Part shown: positions 45,414-53,700 of the stretch, piece after piece
How the letters are laid out: each line of letters opens with the position of its first letter
Position numbering within the stretch: position 1 is the first letter of the stretch
Made by a program: the position numbers and the translations under genes
Source: Acetobacter sp.
GTDB taxonomy: Bacteria > Pseudomonadota > Alphaproteobacteria > Acetobacterales > Acetobacteraceae
Direction of reading: 5' to 3'
Length of the DNA stretch: 64,000 nucleotides
Assembly: GCA_012517935.1 (NCBI GenBank)
Contig: JAAYUA010000119.1
Location: 1-64,000 of the forward strand
The notes under the pieces: generated by a model
What the model saw: only the letters and a program-made list of their open reading frames with translations
Told to the model about the DNA's origin: nothing
Database searches by the model: none

Positions 45414-46126
45414 CTGTCCCCGGCGCTGTCCCATGATACCGAAATGATGTCCGGATGCCCACTGAGTGGGCTGAGACAGGTCGTCAGGGCGTCACTGTTA
45501 TTGGCAGAAGGGGCAAGGCGTATCTGAACCGCGATCGTGTCTTCGTCTTTTCTGACGAAGGATGTGCTGTCGATCCGGAATCCGGCTTGTTGAAGGTCGT
45601 GGTCCAGTTTTGAAGACACAGTCTGTGCTGCCCCGTCATGTATGGACATACGGATCATAAAGCCGGCTTCCGGGTTTTGGGACTGAGCAGGCAGGCGGTC
45701 CACGATCTGCACGACGCTGCGCAGGACAGTATTTCCCGCGATGATGAAAAAAGTCAGAAGCCCAGCTTCAGCCAGCATATCGCTGCCTGTGCAGGCACCG
45801 ACCGCGGCGGAACACCACAACGTTGCTGCGGTGTTCAGTCCGCGGACATTGGCACCCTCCCGGATGATTGCACCAGCGCCCAGAAATCCGATGCCGGAGA
45901 CGACGTAGGCAATGACGCGCAGGGATTGAACGTCTCCCCCGAGCCTTTGTGCCAGATCGACGAAGGCGGCTCCTCCGAGAGCGACGAGTGCATTGGTGCG
46001 AAGACCCGCGCTGCGCTGTCTGTATTGTCGCTCGGCCCCGATCAGGGGGCCGAAAACAAAAGCGGCCAGAAGGCTGACGCTGCTGTCACCGAAAGATTGC
46101 AGATTGAAAGTTTCGATGAAGCGCAT
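45410..46126 (-). CDS. MgtC/SapB family membrane protein
   Basis: A 238-aa protein with four membrane helices in the first 140 residues and a cytosolic ACT-like domain after. The family sequence GPLIGAERQYRQRSAGLRTNALVALGGA is near residues 27-54 (shown here in two parts in the protein), followed by GIGFLGAGAIIREG and NTAATLWCSAAVGACTG. MgtC-like proteins aid growth at low magnesium and modulate ATP synthase. No Mg-leader is evident upstream. Substrate or partner unknown. Confidence 0.9.
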   Translation of the reverse strand: MRFIETFNLQSFGDSSVSLLAAFVFGPLIGAERQYRQRSAGLRTNALVALGGAAFVDLAQRLGGDVQSLRVIAYVVSGIGFLGAGAIIREGANVRGLNTAATLWCSAAVGACTGSDMLAEAGLLTFFIIAGNTVLRSVVQIVDRLPAQSQNPEAGFMIRMSIHDGAAQTVSSKLDHDLQQAGFRIDSTSFVRKDEDTIAVQIRLAPSANNSDALTTCLSPLSGHPDIISVSWDSAGDS

Positions 46127-46281
46127 GATTTATCCGGACAGCCTGAAAGCAGGAATGACGTTCAGGTTACGGATTTTCGAAGTGGGTCTCAATGTTGCGT
46201 GTGAAGTATTATAATAAGTTCACACAAGATTATCTGTCAGCTGTTGTGATGCTTCATTTGAATGATGTTTAATCTCTTTTC

Positions 46282-47184
46282 TCACAAACGGCGAATGCAC
46301 CGAAACCCGATATGCGAAGTGGGGCTGTCAATCGGCTGGGGATAGCGTGCGGCAGGACGATAGCGCTGGCAGTACTCCGGTGCGCATAGATGCGACCCCC
46401 CTTTGATCACTCGACGAGGGGAAAGGGGAGTTCCTGCATCGCTTGCTGTGCGGGGTGCGCAGCAGCCGGATCGGGGTTCAGTCACATTCAGACTGAACCA
46501 GTCCGCGGTCCATTCCCAGACATTTCCGATCATGTCGTGCAGGCCAAAGTCGTTGGCGGGGAAGCTGCCGACGGGTGATGTGCGGAACTCTCCCGCTGGT
46601 TTGGCGCTTTTCCAGGGGAACTGGCCTTGCCAGGTGTTGGCCATGATGCGGCCATCGGGCTCGCGCACATCGCCCCAGGCAAACTCCTTGCTTTCAAGGC
46701 CGCCCCGTGCAGCATATTCCCATTCATTTTCTGTCGGGAGCATTTTGCCTGCCCAGTCTGCATAAGCCTGTGCATCAGACGGTGCGATATGCACGACGGG
46801 GTGGGTCGGCCGATGGTCGATATTGCTGTCCGGTCCTTCCGGATGTCGCCAGTTTGCCCCGAAGATGAAGCGCCACCAAATGGGATGCATCAACGGCACA
46901 GGCCCGGACGGTGGACTGAAAACCAATGATCCAGCTATGGCGCGTTCAGGAGGCATGCCGGGATAATCTGCTGGATCAGGCGGGATTTCGGCCAGGGTTA
47001 CATGGCCGGTTTCATGAATGAATCTTGAAAATTCTTCGTTGGTAACAGGGGTTGTGTCGATCATGAAATCAGAGACTTCCACCCTGCGGACTGGTGCTTC
47101 TTCCGGATAATGGTGGTCAGATCCCATCAGAAAGGAACCACCTTTGATGTGCATCATCGGGATGTTGGACGCTGATGCGGTCAT
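46282..47184 (-). CDS. formylglycine-generating enzyme (sulfatase-modifying)
   Basis: A 300-aa FGE/SUMF1-family protein. It begins with MMHIKGGSFLMGS, has TENEWEYAARGG near 151 and GNVWEWTADW near 220. Both catalytic cysteines of the aerobic copper FGE are present, C267 and C272 (HLCAPEYCQRYRPAAR), so it should be an active enzyme rather than a general DUF323 relative. It converts the sulfatase cysteine to formylglycine. It is divergent from the sulfatase gene, 86 bases away. No signal peptide, which fits action on the sulfatase before Tat export. Confidence 0.92.
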   Translation of the reverse strand: MTASASNIPMMHIKGGSFLMGSDHHYPEEAPVRRVEVSDFMIDTTPVTNEEFSRFIHETGHVTLAEIPPDPADYPGMPPERAIAGSLVFSPPSGPVPLMHPIWWRFIFGANWRHPEGPDSNIDHRPTHPVVHIAPSDAQAYADWAGKMLPTENEWEYAARGGLESKEFAWGDVREPDGRIMANTWQGQFPWKSAKPAGEFRTSPVGSFPANDFGLHDMIGNVWEWTADWFSLNVTEPRSGCCAPRTASDAGTPLSPRRVIKGGSHLCAPEYCQRYRPAARYPQPIDSPTSHIGFRCIRRL

Positions 47185-47203
47185 GTTGCCCCTCTGCGGC
47201 TGG

Positions 47204-47232
47204 TTGACACTGTGTTAATTTACCGGAACGAT
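47204..47232 (+). promoter_or_regulatory. candidate promoter of the sulfatase gene
   Basis: TTGACA (47204-47209), 17 bases, then AACGAT (47227-47232). The -35 is a perfect match and the -10 is weak. It lies 38 bases before the sulfatase start in the divergent region. Confidence 0.35.
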
Positions 47233-47270
47233 CTCGGCGCGTCATTTTTCGAAGAGCAGGAACATTTATT

Positions 47271-48794
47271 ATGGCACGCGGTCTGTCCAGGCGGAGTTTT
47301 TTTGCGGCAGGCGCTGCGCTGTCAAGCGGTGTTATCTCTGTGCCTAAGGCTATGGCAGCTGTTTCAAGCCCTGTGCATGATGCCGCTTTCTGGCGGGAAA
47401 AGCGTCCCAATATCCTGTTTCTGCTTGCAGATGACTGGTCCTGGACCGGGGCCAACATGCATGATGATCTGATGCTCAAGGTGCCGACATATCGACGTCT
47501 CTGTGCAGAAGGAGTGCGGTTTTCCAATGCATTTGTAGCATGCCCATCGTGTTCCGCTTCACGTGCGTCGATCCTGACGGGACAATGGCCGTGGGAACTG
47601 GAAGATGGGGCAAATCTGGCTGGAACGCTGGATTCAAGATTCCAAGTCTACCCGGAGTTGCTGGAGCATAGTGGCTATTTCGTTGGCATGACCCGCAAGG
47701 GCTGGGCGCCGGGGCAACTGGCGCCCGGGCATCGAACCCAGAATCCGGCAGGGCAGTCCTATGTGGATTTTGCAGCTTTTCTGAAGCAGCGACCAGATGG
47801 CGCGCCGTTCTGCTTCTGGTTTGGCAGCCATGACCCTCATCGTCCTTATGAAATTGATCGTGGGGTGAAATCCGGCATTGATCCATCGGCAATGAAAGTG
47901 CCGCCTTATCTGCCGGATGCTCCTGAAGTTCGTGGTGACATGGCGGATTATGCGTTTGGTGTTGAACGGTTCAATCGGGAAGCAGGGGAACTGATTGCCC
48001 AGTTGGATGCGATAGGGGAGTTGGAAAATACATTCATTGTCATGACCGGAGACAATGGATGGCCATTTCCACGGGGCAAGGCATCACTTTATGATTCCGG
48101 CATTCATGTGCCCTTCGTCGTGCGATGGGGCGGGATTGAAGAGCCGGGTCGGACCGTGGATGCAATTATCAGCACGACAGATCTGGCACCAACCTTTCTG
48201 ACGCTTGCTGGCGTGGCAATCCCGCACGATATGGTCGGAGTCAGTCTGTTGCCATGGCTCGACAAGGAAGGAAAACTTCCCGAGCGTGATTACACTCTTG
48301 CGGGAATGGAACGTCATATGGATGTGCGCCAGACAATCGGCTGGGGATATCCGATGCGTGCCCTGCGGACGAAGGATTTCCTTTATATCCGTAATTTCGA
48401 ACCTTCCCGCATGCCTGCCGGAGTACCAAGCGTCCATCCGCAAACCCGTGAATCTTTCACGAACAATGTTTATGCCGGATATGGCGATATCGATCAGGGA
48501 CGCGCCAAGGCCTATATCACGACCCATCAGAATGACCCGGCCGTGCGTCCCTTTTTCGATCGTGCAACAGCCTTGCGTCCGGCGCAGGAACTCTACCGTA
48601 TTACCGATGACCCTTACGACATGAAAAACCTGGCATTTGACCCGGCTTTCAAGACCGTTCTGAACAAAATGGATGCTCAATTGACTGCCGAACTGAAAGC
48701 ATCTCATGATCCGCGGATCGAGGGACATGGCGCATTGTTTGATCATTACCCGACTTATAACGATCCCGGATTCAAGCGGCCGGATGTCATTTGA
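47271..48794 (+). CDS. Tat-exported Cys-type sulfatase
   Basis: A 507-aa sulfatase of the alkaline phosphatase superfamily. A twin-arginine signal (SRRSFFAAGAAL) near residue 6 predicts Tat export. Metal-binding aspartates D54/D55 are in LLADDWSW. The FGly motif is C94-S-A-S-R98 with LTG after it, so C94 is the likely modified residue. Further ligands are in MTGDNGWPFPRGK. The divergent FGE gene would modify C94. Substrate is unknown; it may hydrolyse sulfate esters or sulfated glycans to gain sulfur. Some phosphonate hydrolases share the fold. Confidence 0.92.
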   Translation: MARGLSRRSFFAAGAALSSGVISVPKAMAAVSSPVHDAAFWREKRPNILFLLADDWSWTGANMHDDLMLKVPTYRRLCAEGVRFSNAFVACPSCSASRASILTGQWPWELEDGANLAGTLDSRFQVYPELLEHSGYFVGMTRKGWAPGQLAPGHRTQNPAGQSYVDFAAFLKQRPDGAPFCFWFGSHDPHRPYEIDRGVKSGIDPSAMKVPPYLPDAPEVRGDMADYAFGVERFNREAGELIAQLDAIGELENTFIVMTGDNGWPFPRGKASLYDSGIHVPFVVRWGGIEEPGRTVDAIISTTDLAPTFLTLAGVAIPHDMVGVSLLPWLDKEGKLPERDYTLAGMERHMDVRQTIGWGYPMRALRTKDFLYIRNFEPSRMPAGVPSVHPQTRESFTNNVYAGYGDIDQGRAKAYITTHQNDPAVRPFFDRATALRPAQELYRITDDPYDMKNLAFDPAFKTVLNKMDAQLTAELKASHDPRIEGHGALFDHYPTYNDPGFKRPDVI

Positions 48795-49076
48795 TCACGA
48801 TCTAAAGTGTCTGTAGATACAGTTTTCTTGAATCTTTAGGGAGTTTTCCGGCGATGGCGTGCGGTGCCATTGCCAGAGCTCTATCAAGCTGCCCGGGTGC
48901 AGCCTGATGGTTTGTAAATGCGAACTTCAGATCGCGGAAATTCACGTCCGTGTTGTCATTTTTAATGGATTCACAGCCTTCGGAATGTCATTCGCGAAGG
49001 CTGTCTGGTGAATATCAGATTGCAGAAACCGGCGTTACGTCAAACATCTGAATTCTGCTTCAAACATTCCTTTTCC
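48795..49076. other. spacer between sulfatase and TonB receptor
   Basis: A 282-base region between convergent genes. Besides the hairpin at 48973-49004 it contains an open frame on the minus strand from a GTG (48945) to TAG (48802), 47 aa, with coding-like sequence (LKFAFTNHQAAPGQLDRAL). It is open for 61 codons in all. No binding site or match is seen, so it may be a gene remnant or chance. Confidence 0.3.
48973..49004. terminator. hairpin between convergent genes
   Basis: ACAGCCTTCG (48973-48982) and CGAAGGCTGT (48995-49004) form a perfect 10-bp stem with a 12-base loop. On the minus strand it follows the TonB receptor gene by 72 bases and is followed after nine bases by TTAAAAA. It may end transcripts from both sides. 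Confidence 0.45.
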
Positions 49077-51287
49077 TCAGAATGTCGCGGACAGACTCAT
49101 GTTGAATGAACGTCCCATACCGGGCAAGGCACCCAGCATATCGGTGATTCCGGCTTTATAATCACCGATCGAAAGCCCTCCAAGCGGCAGGTAGTATTTC
49201 TGATCAAGCAGATTATCAATACTTGCATTCAGGGTCAGCATACGCCAGCGGTAGCTGCCGCCAATACCAAAGAGGGCATAACCCGGGGTTCGTGGCTCGT
49301 TTCTGATCCAGTCAATAGTGTTCTTTGATTTTACGAGTGTTACCTCGGCATAACCGGACCAGTTCTCCCATGTTTCATGCAGGGAAATGCGTCCATTCGC
49401 GGGCATCTGGTGATAAAGCCCGGAGTGCGTGACCTTATCCTGTCCCCGGACCCAGTTGATGTTCGCAATCAGCTCACCGCGTCCCCATGATGGCGTATCC
49501 CACAGACGCTTCGATGCATTGGCATTAATGCCATAGGACTGGGCGTTGTGGTTTGCAAAGGTGAGTTTTGAAAGATTGTTGGATAGAGATCCTGTTCTGT
49601 AAACATTAATGTAATTATGTGTATATGTATAGAACGGTTGAATTTTTACGCTCCATGATCGGTGGCTTGCATCATGCGCGTCGAGTGTAAAACTGACAGT
49701 GTTGGCAATTTCAGGGCGTAAATTGAGGTTCCCAGTATAGCCATTGCCATCACCGAACCAGTTGACCATTGATGTTGTCATGTTGCCTGTGCCCCAGGCA
49801 TAACGTTCATAGATATTGGGTGAACGTGTTTTACGGGCATAGCCTCCTTCGATCGAGAAAGTCTCCAGAGGCTGCCATTTTCCCGTTGCTGTGACATCAA
49901 AATTTATATCGGTTCGACCGCGCTGTGCTGCATTGAAAGCCTGTGCCGACATCGCATCGGACATGTTCATCATGCCGGTCCATGAATAGGGTGAAACGGT
50001 GCCCGTATTCATCATGACAATATCATTGCGAAGCCCCAGTTGGGTGCTGAATGTCGGCGTCCATTGTGCATCCCATTCAATGAACTGACCGAGAACGTTC
50101 CGATGGCCATTATTGATGTTGTGAAACGTATTTGGTCCCATCATCATGCTGCCCTGCAAAGGTGGCCACCAGTCATTCAGACCATTGTAATCGAATGAAT
50201 TTCCAACTTTCAGAGTGTGTTTCCGTCCAAGAGGAATGGTTGCCTTTATGGAATAAGATACGTTGCGGGCATCTGTATTCATGGGCATGCCGGTCGTAGG
50301 CGTGTGTCCACCCTTGTCATTCATCATGTTCATCACATGATCGACGCGTTGCCAGGAACCACGGACTTCCAGCATGCCCCAGTCGAAATCGCCGGTATAT
50401 TTTCCGTTCACGAAGGTCGAGCGATTGTTGGTCATGTCCATATACTGGTTCGCGAATCCCTCATAAGGGATATCCTGCTGCCCAACAGTTACGGTGAATT
50501 GGTGATTATCTTTCCTGAAGCCGGCGGTAATGGCCTGATTGAAGGACAGATAGCTGGTTGAACGGACCTGCCTGCTGTTGCTGCCACCCGTATGATAGTT
50601 GCTGGCATGAGCATAAGAGCCACTCCAGCGCAGGCTGAACATGTCATTGGCGACTGTTACGGACCCGGATGCTCCGGATGCCCCTCCGTTGCTGCGGTAG
50701 GTTCCGGTGGCGCGACCGGTGACGAGAATTTTTCCGGGTGCCGCAAACTGGGGATCGCGTCGTTTGACCTCGATCGTTCCGCCAATACTGTCACCGCCGA
50801 CACTGACTGGCGTTATGCCCGGAATGGCAACGACTTCGGAAATCATGTCCGGATCGATATAGGACATCGCCGGGTTCATATGGTTCGGGCATGCGGATGG
50901 AATGCGCATGCCGTCGATGGTTGTCGCCAGACGATCATCCGCCATTCCGTTCATGACAGGAAGCGCGGAGACGCCTCCTGCTGAATAGGTGCTGTATCCG
51001 AGAGTGTTCTTCAGGAGATCCGCAGCGTCATGATCTGTGGTTTGTCTGACCCGGCTTCCAAGAACGACAATATTCTCGTCTTCAGTGCTTTCGAGATGTT
51101 CAGTCGATGTCTTGAGTGATGAGGATGCGGTTGTGGTTTGCACACCGCTACTGGCTGCCTGGGCCTTGCTGGAGCAGAGAGCTGTCGAGCTGGCAAGGAG
51201 AGTCAGGAGAGTGGTTGCCGTGATGATTTGACGTCTGGCGAAGGGCGCGTGGGTACGCTCATCACCTTTGAGAGCATGGAATGACAT
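49077..51287 (-). CDS. TonB-dependent receptor, probable copper (OprC/NosA type)
   Basis: A 736-aa outer membrane receptor. A long signal peptide ends near KAQA (residue 44). Plug motifs include ENIVVLGSRV as the TonB-box region, LPVMNGMADDRLATTIDGMRI and GGDSIGGTIEV. Residues SACPNHMNPAMSY carry the CxxxM copper-binding pattern of Pseudomonas OprC, and the protein is rich in methionine (MMNDKGGHTPTTGMPMN). The barrel ends LSATF with terminal Phe. With the DUF2946 gene just upstream, copper uptake is the best call. The substrate is inferred, not proven. Confidence 0.88.
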   Translation of the reverse strand: MSFHALKGDERTHAPFARRQIITATTLLTLLASSTALCSSKAQAASSGVQTTTASSSLKTSTEHLESTEDENIVVLGSRVRQTTDHDAADLLKNTLGYSTYSAGGVSALPVMNGMADDRLATTIDGMRIPSACPNHMNPAMSYIDPDMISEVVAIPGITPVSVGGDSIGGTIEVKRRDPQFAAPGKILVTGRATGTYRSNGGASGASGSVTVANDMFSLRWSGSYAHASNYHTGGSNSRQVRSTSYLSFNQAITAGFRKDNHQFTVTVGQQDIPYEGFANQYMDMTNNRSTFVNGKYTGDFDWGMLEVRGSWQRVDHVMNMMNDKGGHTPTTGMPMNTDARNVSYSIKATIPLGRKHTLKVGNSFDYNGLNDWWPPLQGSMMMGPNTFHNINNGHRNVLGQFIEWDAQWTPTFSTQLGLRNDIVMMNTGTVSPYSWTGMMNMSDAMSAQAFNAAQRGRTDINFDVTATGKWQPLETFSIEGGYARKTRSPNIYERYAWGTGNMTTSMVNWFGDGNGYTGNLNLRPEIANTVSFTLDAHDASHRSWSVKIQPFYTYTHNYINVYRTGSLSNNLSKLTFANHNAQSYGINANASKRLWDTPSWGRGELIANINWVRGQDKVTHSGLYHQMPANGRISLHETWENWSGYAEVTLVKSKNTIDWIRNEPRTPGYALFGIGGSYRWRMLTLNASIDNLLDQKYYLPLGGLSIGDYKAGITDMLGALPGMGRSFNMSLSATF

Positions 51288-51394
51288 GAAGCCTGATCCT
51301 GGGCTGTAAGGTCTTGAACAGCCGACAGGAAAGACATCGCAAAAGATTTTCTGGCTCGAAAAGAGTCAGAACTGAAGGATAAAGATGCGCGCGC

Positions 51395-51871
51395 TCAGCC
51401 TGCCGGCGTGGATGATACAGGCATTATGGCTGGAGGGGCGCGTGCCGGAGGCAGGCCATTCGCTTGCTCGACAGGTGGCGCGCGTGGCTGGACCGCGGAA
51501 AAAAAGGTTTCCGTGAGAAGGATGGAGATGGAAAGAGGCGCAATGTGACTGCCCAGAATAATGACCGGCAGATGCAGCAGGGGGCAGAGAGGGCACCCTT
51601 CGCCATCGGGCGAGAAAGGTGTCTTATGGTGCGAGTGATGGTGCCCCATCATCATCGCGGAATTTGAAGCATCGTGTTCGTCAGCCGTGCATGCGGCCTG
51701 CAGGGACGATGAGATGCACAGACCCGTAAGCCTGTGGATTGTATGTCCTGGCAGTTCTCCCGGCATGGTGTTGCCTTGCAGCAGCAGCAGCCCGATAAAT
51801 CCGGGAAGAGTGAAGGCGACAATCAGCCAGCGAAGAAAATGCCGGGTCGCACGATGAGAAGGCGGATGCAT
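51395..51871 (-). CDS. DUF2946-like small protein, copper locus
   Basis: A 158-aa protein with an N-terminal membrane helix (about 14-33), a His/Met-rich stretch (MMMGHHHSHHK near 72), a CPLCPLLHLP motif near 93 and a second hydrophobic segment. This layout fits DUF2946, whose genes sit next to copper TonB receptors. The His/Met and Cys groups could bind copper. It lies 107 bases upstream of the receptor gene on the same strand. The start at 51871 has no clear binding site. Confidence 0.75.
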   Translation of the reverse strand: MHPPSHRATRHFLRWLIVAFTLPGFIGLLLLQGNTMPGELPGHTIHRLTGLCISSSLQAACTADEHDASNSAMMMGHHHSHHKTPFSPDGEGCPLCPLLHLPVIILGSHIAPLSISILLTETFFSAVQPRAPPVEQANGLPPARAPPAIMPVSSTPAG

Positions 51872-51984
51872 AAGGACGATATCATGGTCCTGAAGATTTG
51901 TTCTTTTATGAGTTTTGAAAATCCGGCTGTCAAATATTCATGAGGAATAGAAGGAAAATTTCAGCTTTGCAGCAGGAGCATGCA

Positions 51985-53460
51985 TTACGAAGCCGTGGTG
52001 TGCCCATTTGGTAGCCTTGCACTTTCCGGGATCTGTTTTCGTGCAAGAATGAAATAAACCACACCTCCGACTGTGACGCCGATAAACCACGACAGGGATG
52101 TCACGATGGACAGGGATGGGAACAGCAGCCCGAGAGAGGCGGCGAGACCACCGATGAGGAAAGCCGGGACCCCGCCATGTCCCCAGCCTGACTGTCCGGC
52201 ATAGCATCCGTTTTTTCTGTAAAGATCATGAATCCGCAGTTGCTGGCGTCGGATCAGATAAAAATCGGCTATCATGATGCCTGTGACCGGTCCGAGGAGA
52301 CCTGAAACGATATCAAGCACGTGATAGATATTATCAGCGTGATCGAACCAGAGCCATGGTGCGGTAAAAACGCCAAGAAGAAGCACCAGACGGCTTGCTC
52401 TGCTGAAATTCAGATGGCGCGGCATGAGATTGATAAGGTCATAGGCGGCGGGCATGATATTCGCCACGACATTTACTGACAGGGTGGCGAGCACAATAGT
52501 TGCCCCACCGAACACTGTGATGATGGGATGATTGAGCGCCAGAAGAAGCTTCACAGGATTCCAGATTGGATGACCAAAGATCAGGACTGTGGCTGATGTG
52601 GTGATGATGCTCATCGGGGTGAATATCAAGGCTGTCAGAGGCAATCCGATGGCTTGCCCCAGAACCTGATCGCGTTCTGAACGGACAAAACGGGTCAGAT
52701 CGGGAATATTCACGGCAAAAGTAGCCCAGATGCCAATCATGCCGGTGACAGCCAGAGCGAAAGCTTTCCAGAAGGCGGCTCCATGCAGGCTGGAAGGTTG
52801 TGCGAACAAGGGCCCCGGACCGTGACCAACCTTCAGAGCCCACAGGGTCGCCATCAAGCCAACGATGATGACCAGCGGTCCGGCAAGAAGTTCAAAATTG
52901 CGGATTCTGTGAACGCCATGGTTGGAAACCCAGGCATGGAGCGCCCAGACCAGAGCCATTGCTCCCCACATATGGGCCTGCATTCCGGCGAAAGAGCCTG
53001 AGAAGGTGGTCCAAATGGGCAGGACGGTTCCAAGAATGGCGTCAGTGGCCTGCGCAGCAGCATATGACTGTATCGAGAACCAGAAGATTCCACAGAAACC
53101 TCGCAGCAACACGGGAAGCTGCGCTCCGACCGGCCCGAAGGAAGAACGGATCAGCACGCAGAAGGGAACGCCATATTTCGTGCCAGCCTTGGCATTGAGC
53201 CACATTGCGGCAAATAGGACAGCATATCCTGTGGCAACGACTTCCAGACATTCCACGGCGGAAAAGCCCAGAGCCATCAGGCCGGAGGCGGCTTCATAGA
53301 CGACGATATTGTGAACCATCCCCATCCAGACCGTCGCCATATTGATCCATGACCAATCGCGTTTTCCTGGTGGCACCGGGGCGAGATCTTCATTGATCAG
53401 GTCCGGATCGGCATCTGGGTAGAAGGGAGTATGGTGTGGCAGAGGGGATGAAGTGGTCAT
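51985..53460 (-). CDS. NCS1 family nucleobase/allantoin transporter
   Basis: A 491-aa transporter with about 12 membrane helices of the NCS1 (nucleobase:cation symporter-1) family. It begins NEDLAPVPPGKRDWSWINMATVWMGM-like (in parts), with LLRGFCGIFWFSIQSYAAA near 115 and GIWATFAVNIPDLTRFVRSE near 245, typical of PucI/allantoin and hydantoin permeases. The substrate may be a purine, pyrimidine or allantoin. ATG at 53460 was chosen; 10 more codons upstream are possible. No catabolic gene is adjacent. Confidence 0.88.
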   Translation of the reverse strand: MTTSSPLPHHTPFYPDADPDLINEDLAPVPPGKRDWSWINMATVWMGMVHNIVVYEAASGLMALGFSAVECLEVVATGYAVLFAAMWLNAKAGTKYGVPFCVLIRSSFGPVGAQLPVLLRGFCGIFWFSIQSYAAAQATDAILGTVLPIWTTFSGSFAGMQAHMWGAMALVWALHAWVSNHGVHRIRNFELLAGPLVIIVGLMATLWALKVGHGPGPLFAQPSSLHGAAFWKAFALAVTGMIGIWATFAVNIPDLTRFVRSERDQVLGQAIGLPLTALIFTPMSIITTSATVLIFGHPIWNPVKLLLALNHPIITVFGGATIVLATLSVNVVANIMPAAYDLINLMPRHLNFSRASRLVLLLGVFTAPWLWFDHADNIYHVLDIVSGLLGPVTGIMIADFYLIRRQQLRIHDLYRKNGCYAGQSGWGHGGVPAFLIGGLAASLGLLFPSLSIVTSLSWFIGVTVGGVVYFILARKQIPESARLPNGHTTAS

Positions 53461-53700
53461 GGGGCACCGGTAAAAATCTGTCGCCATCATGCCTTATCAG
53501 AATGAATATGAAACGATTTTTTTATCATCCTGTTGATGCTGCTCCGCGTACCTTGATGATGCTTCTGGCTCATAGCTGATATGATGAATGTATTGAGATG
53601 CTGATCCTGCCTGAAAGTCGCTGATAAGGACGTCACCTGGGTGGCGCTTCGGACAGCGATGCTTCAGAAGTCTGCACTGGGTTGTCGTGGAACGATTTTC

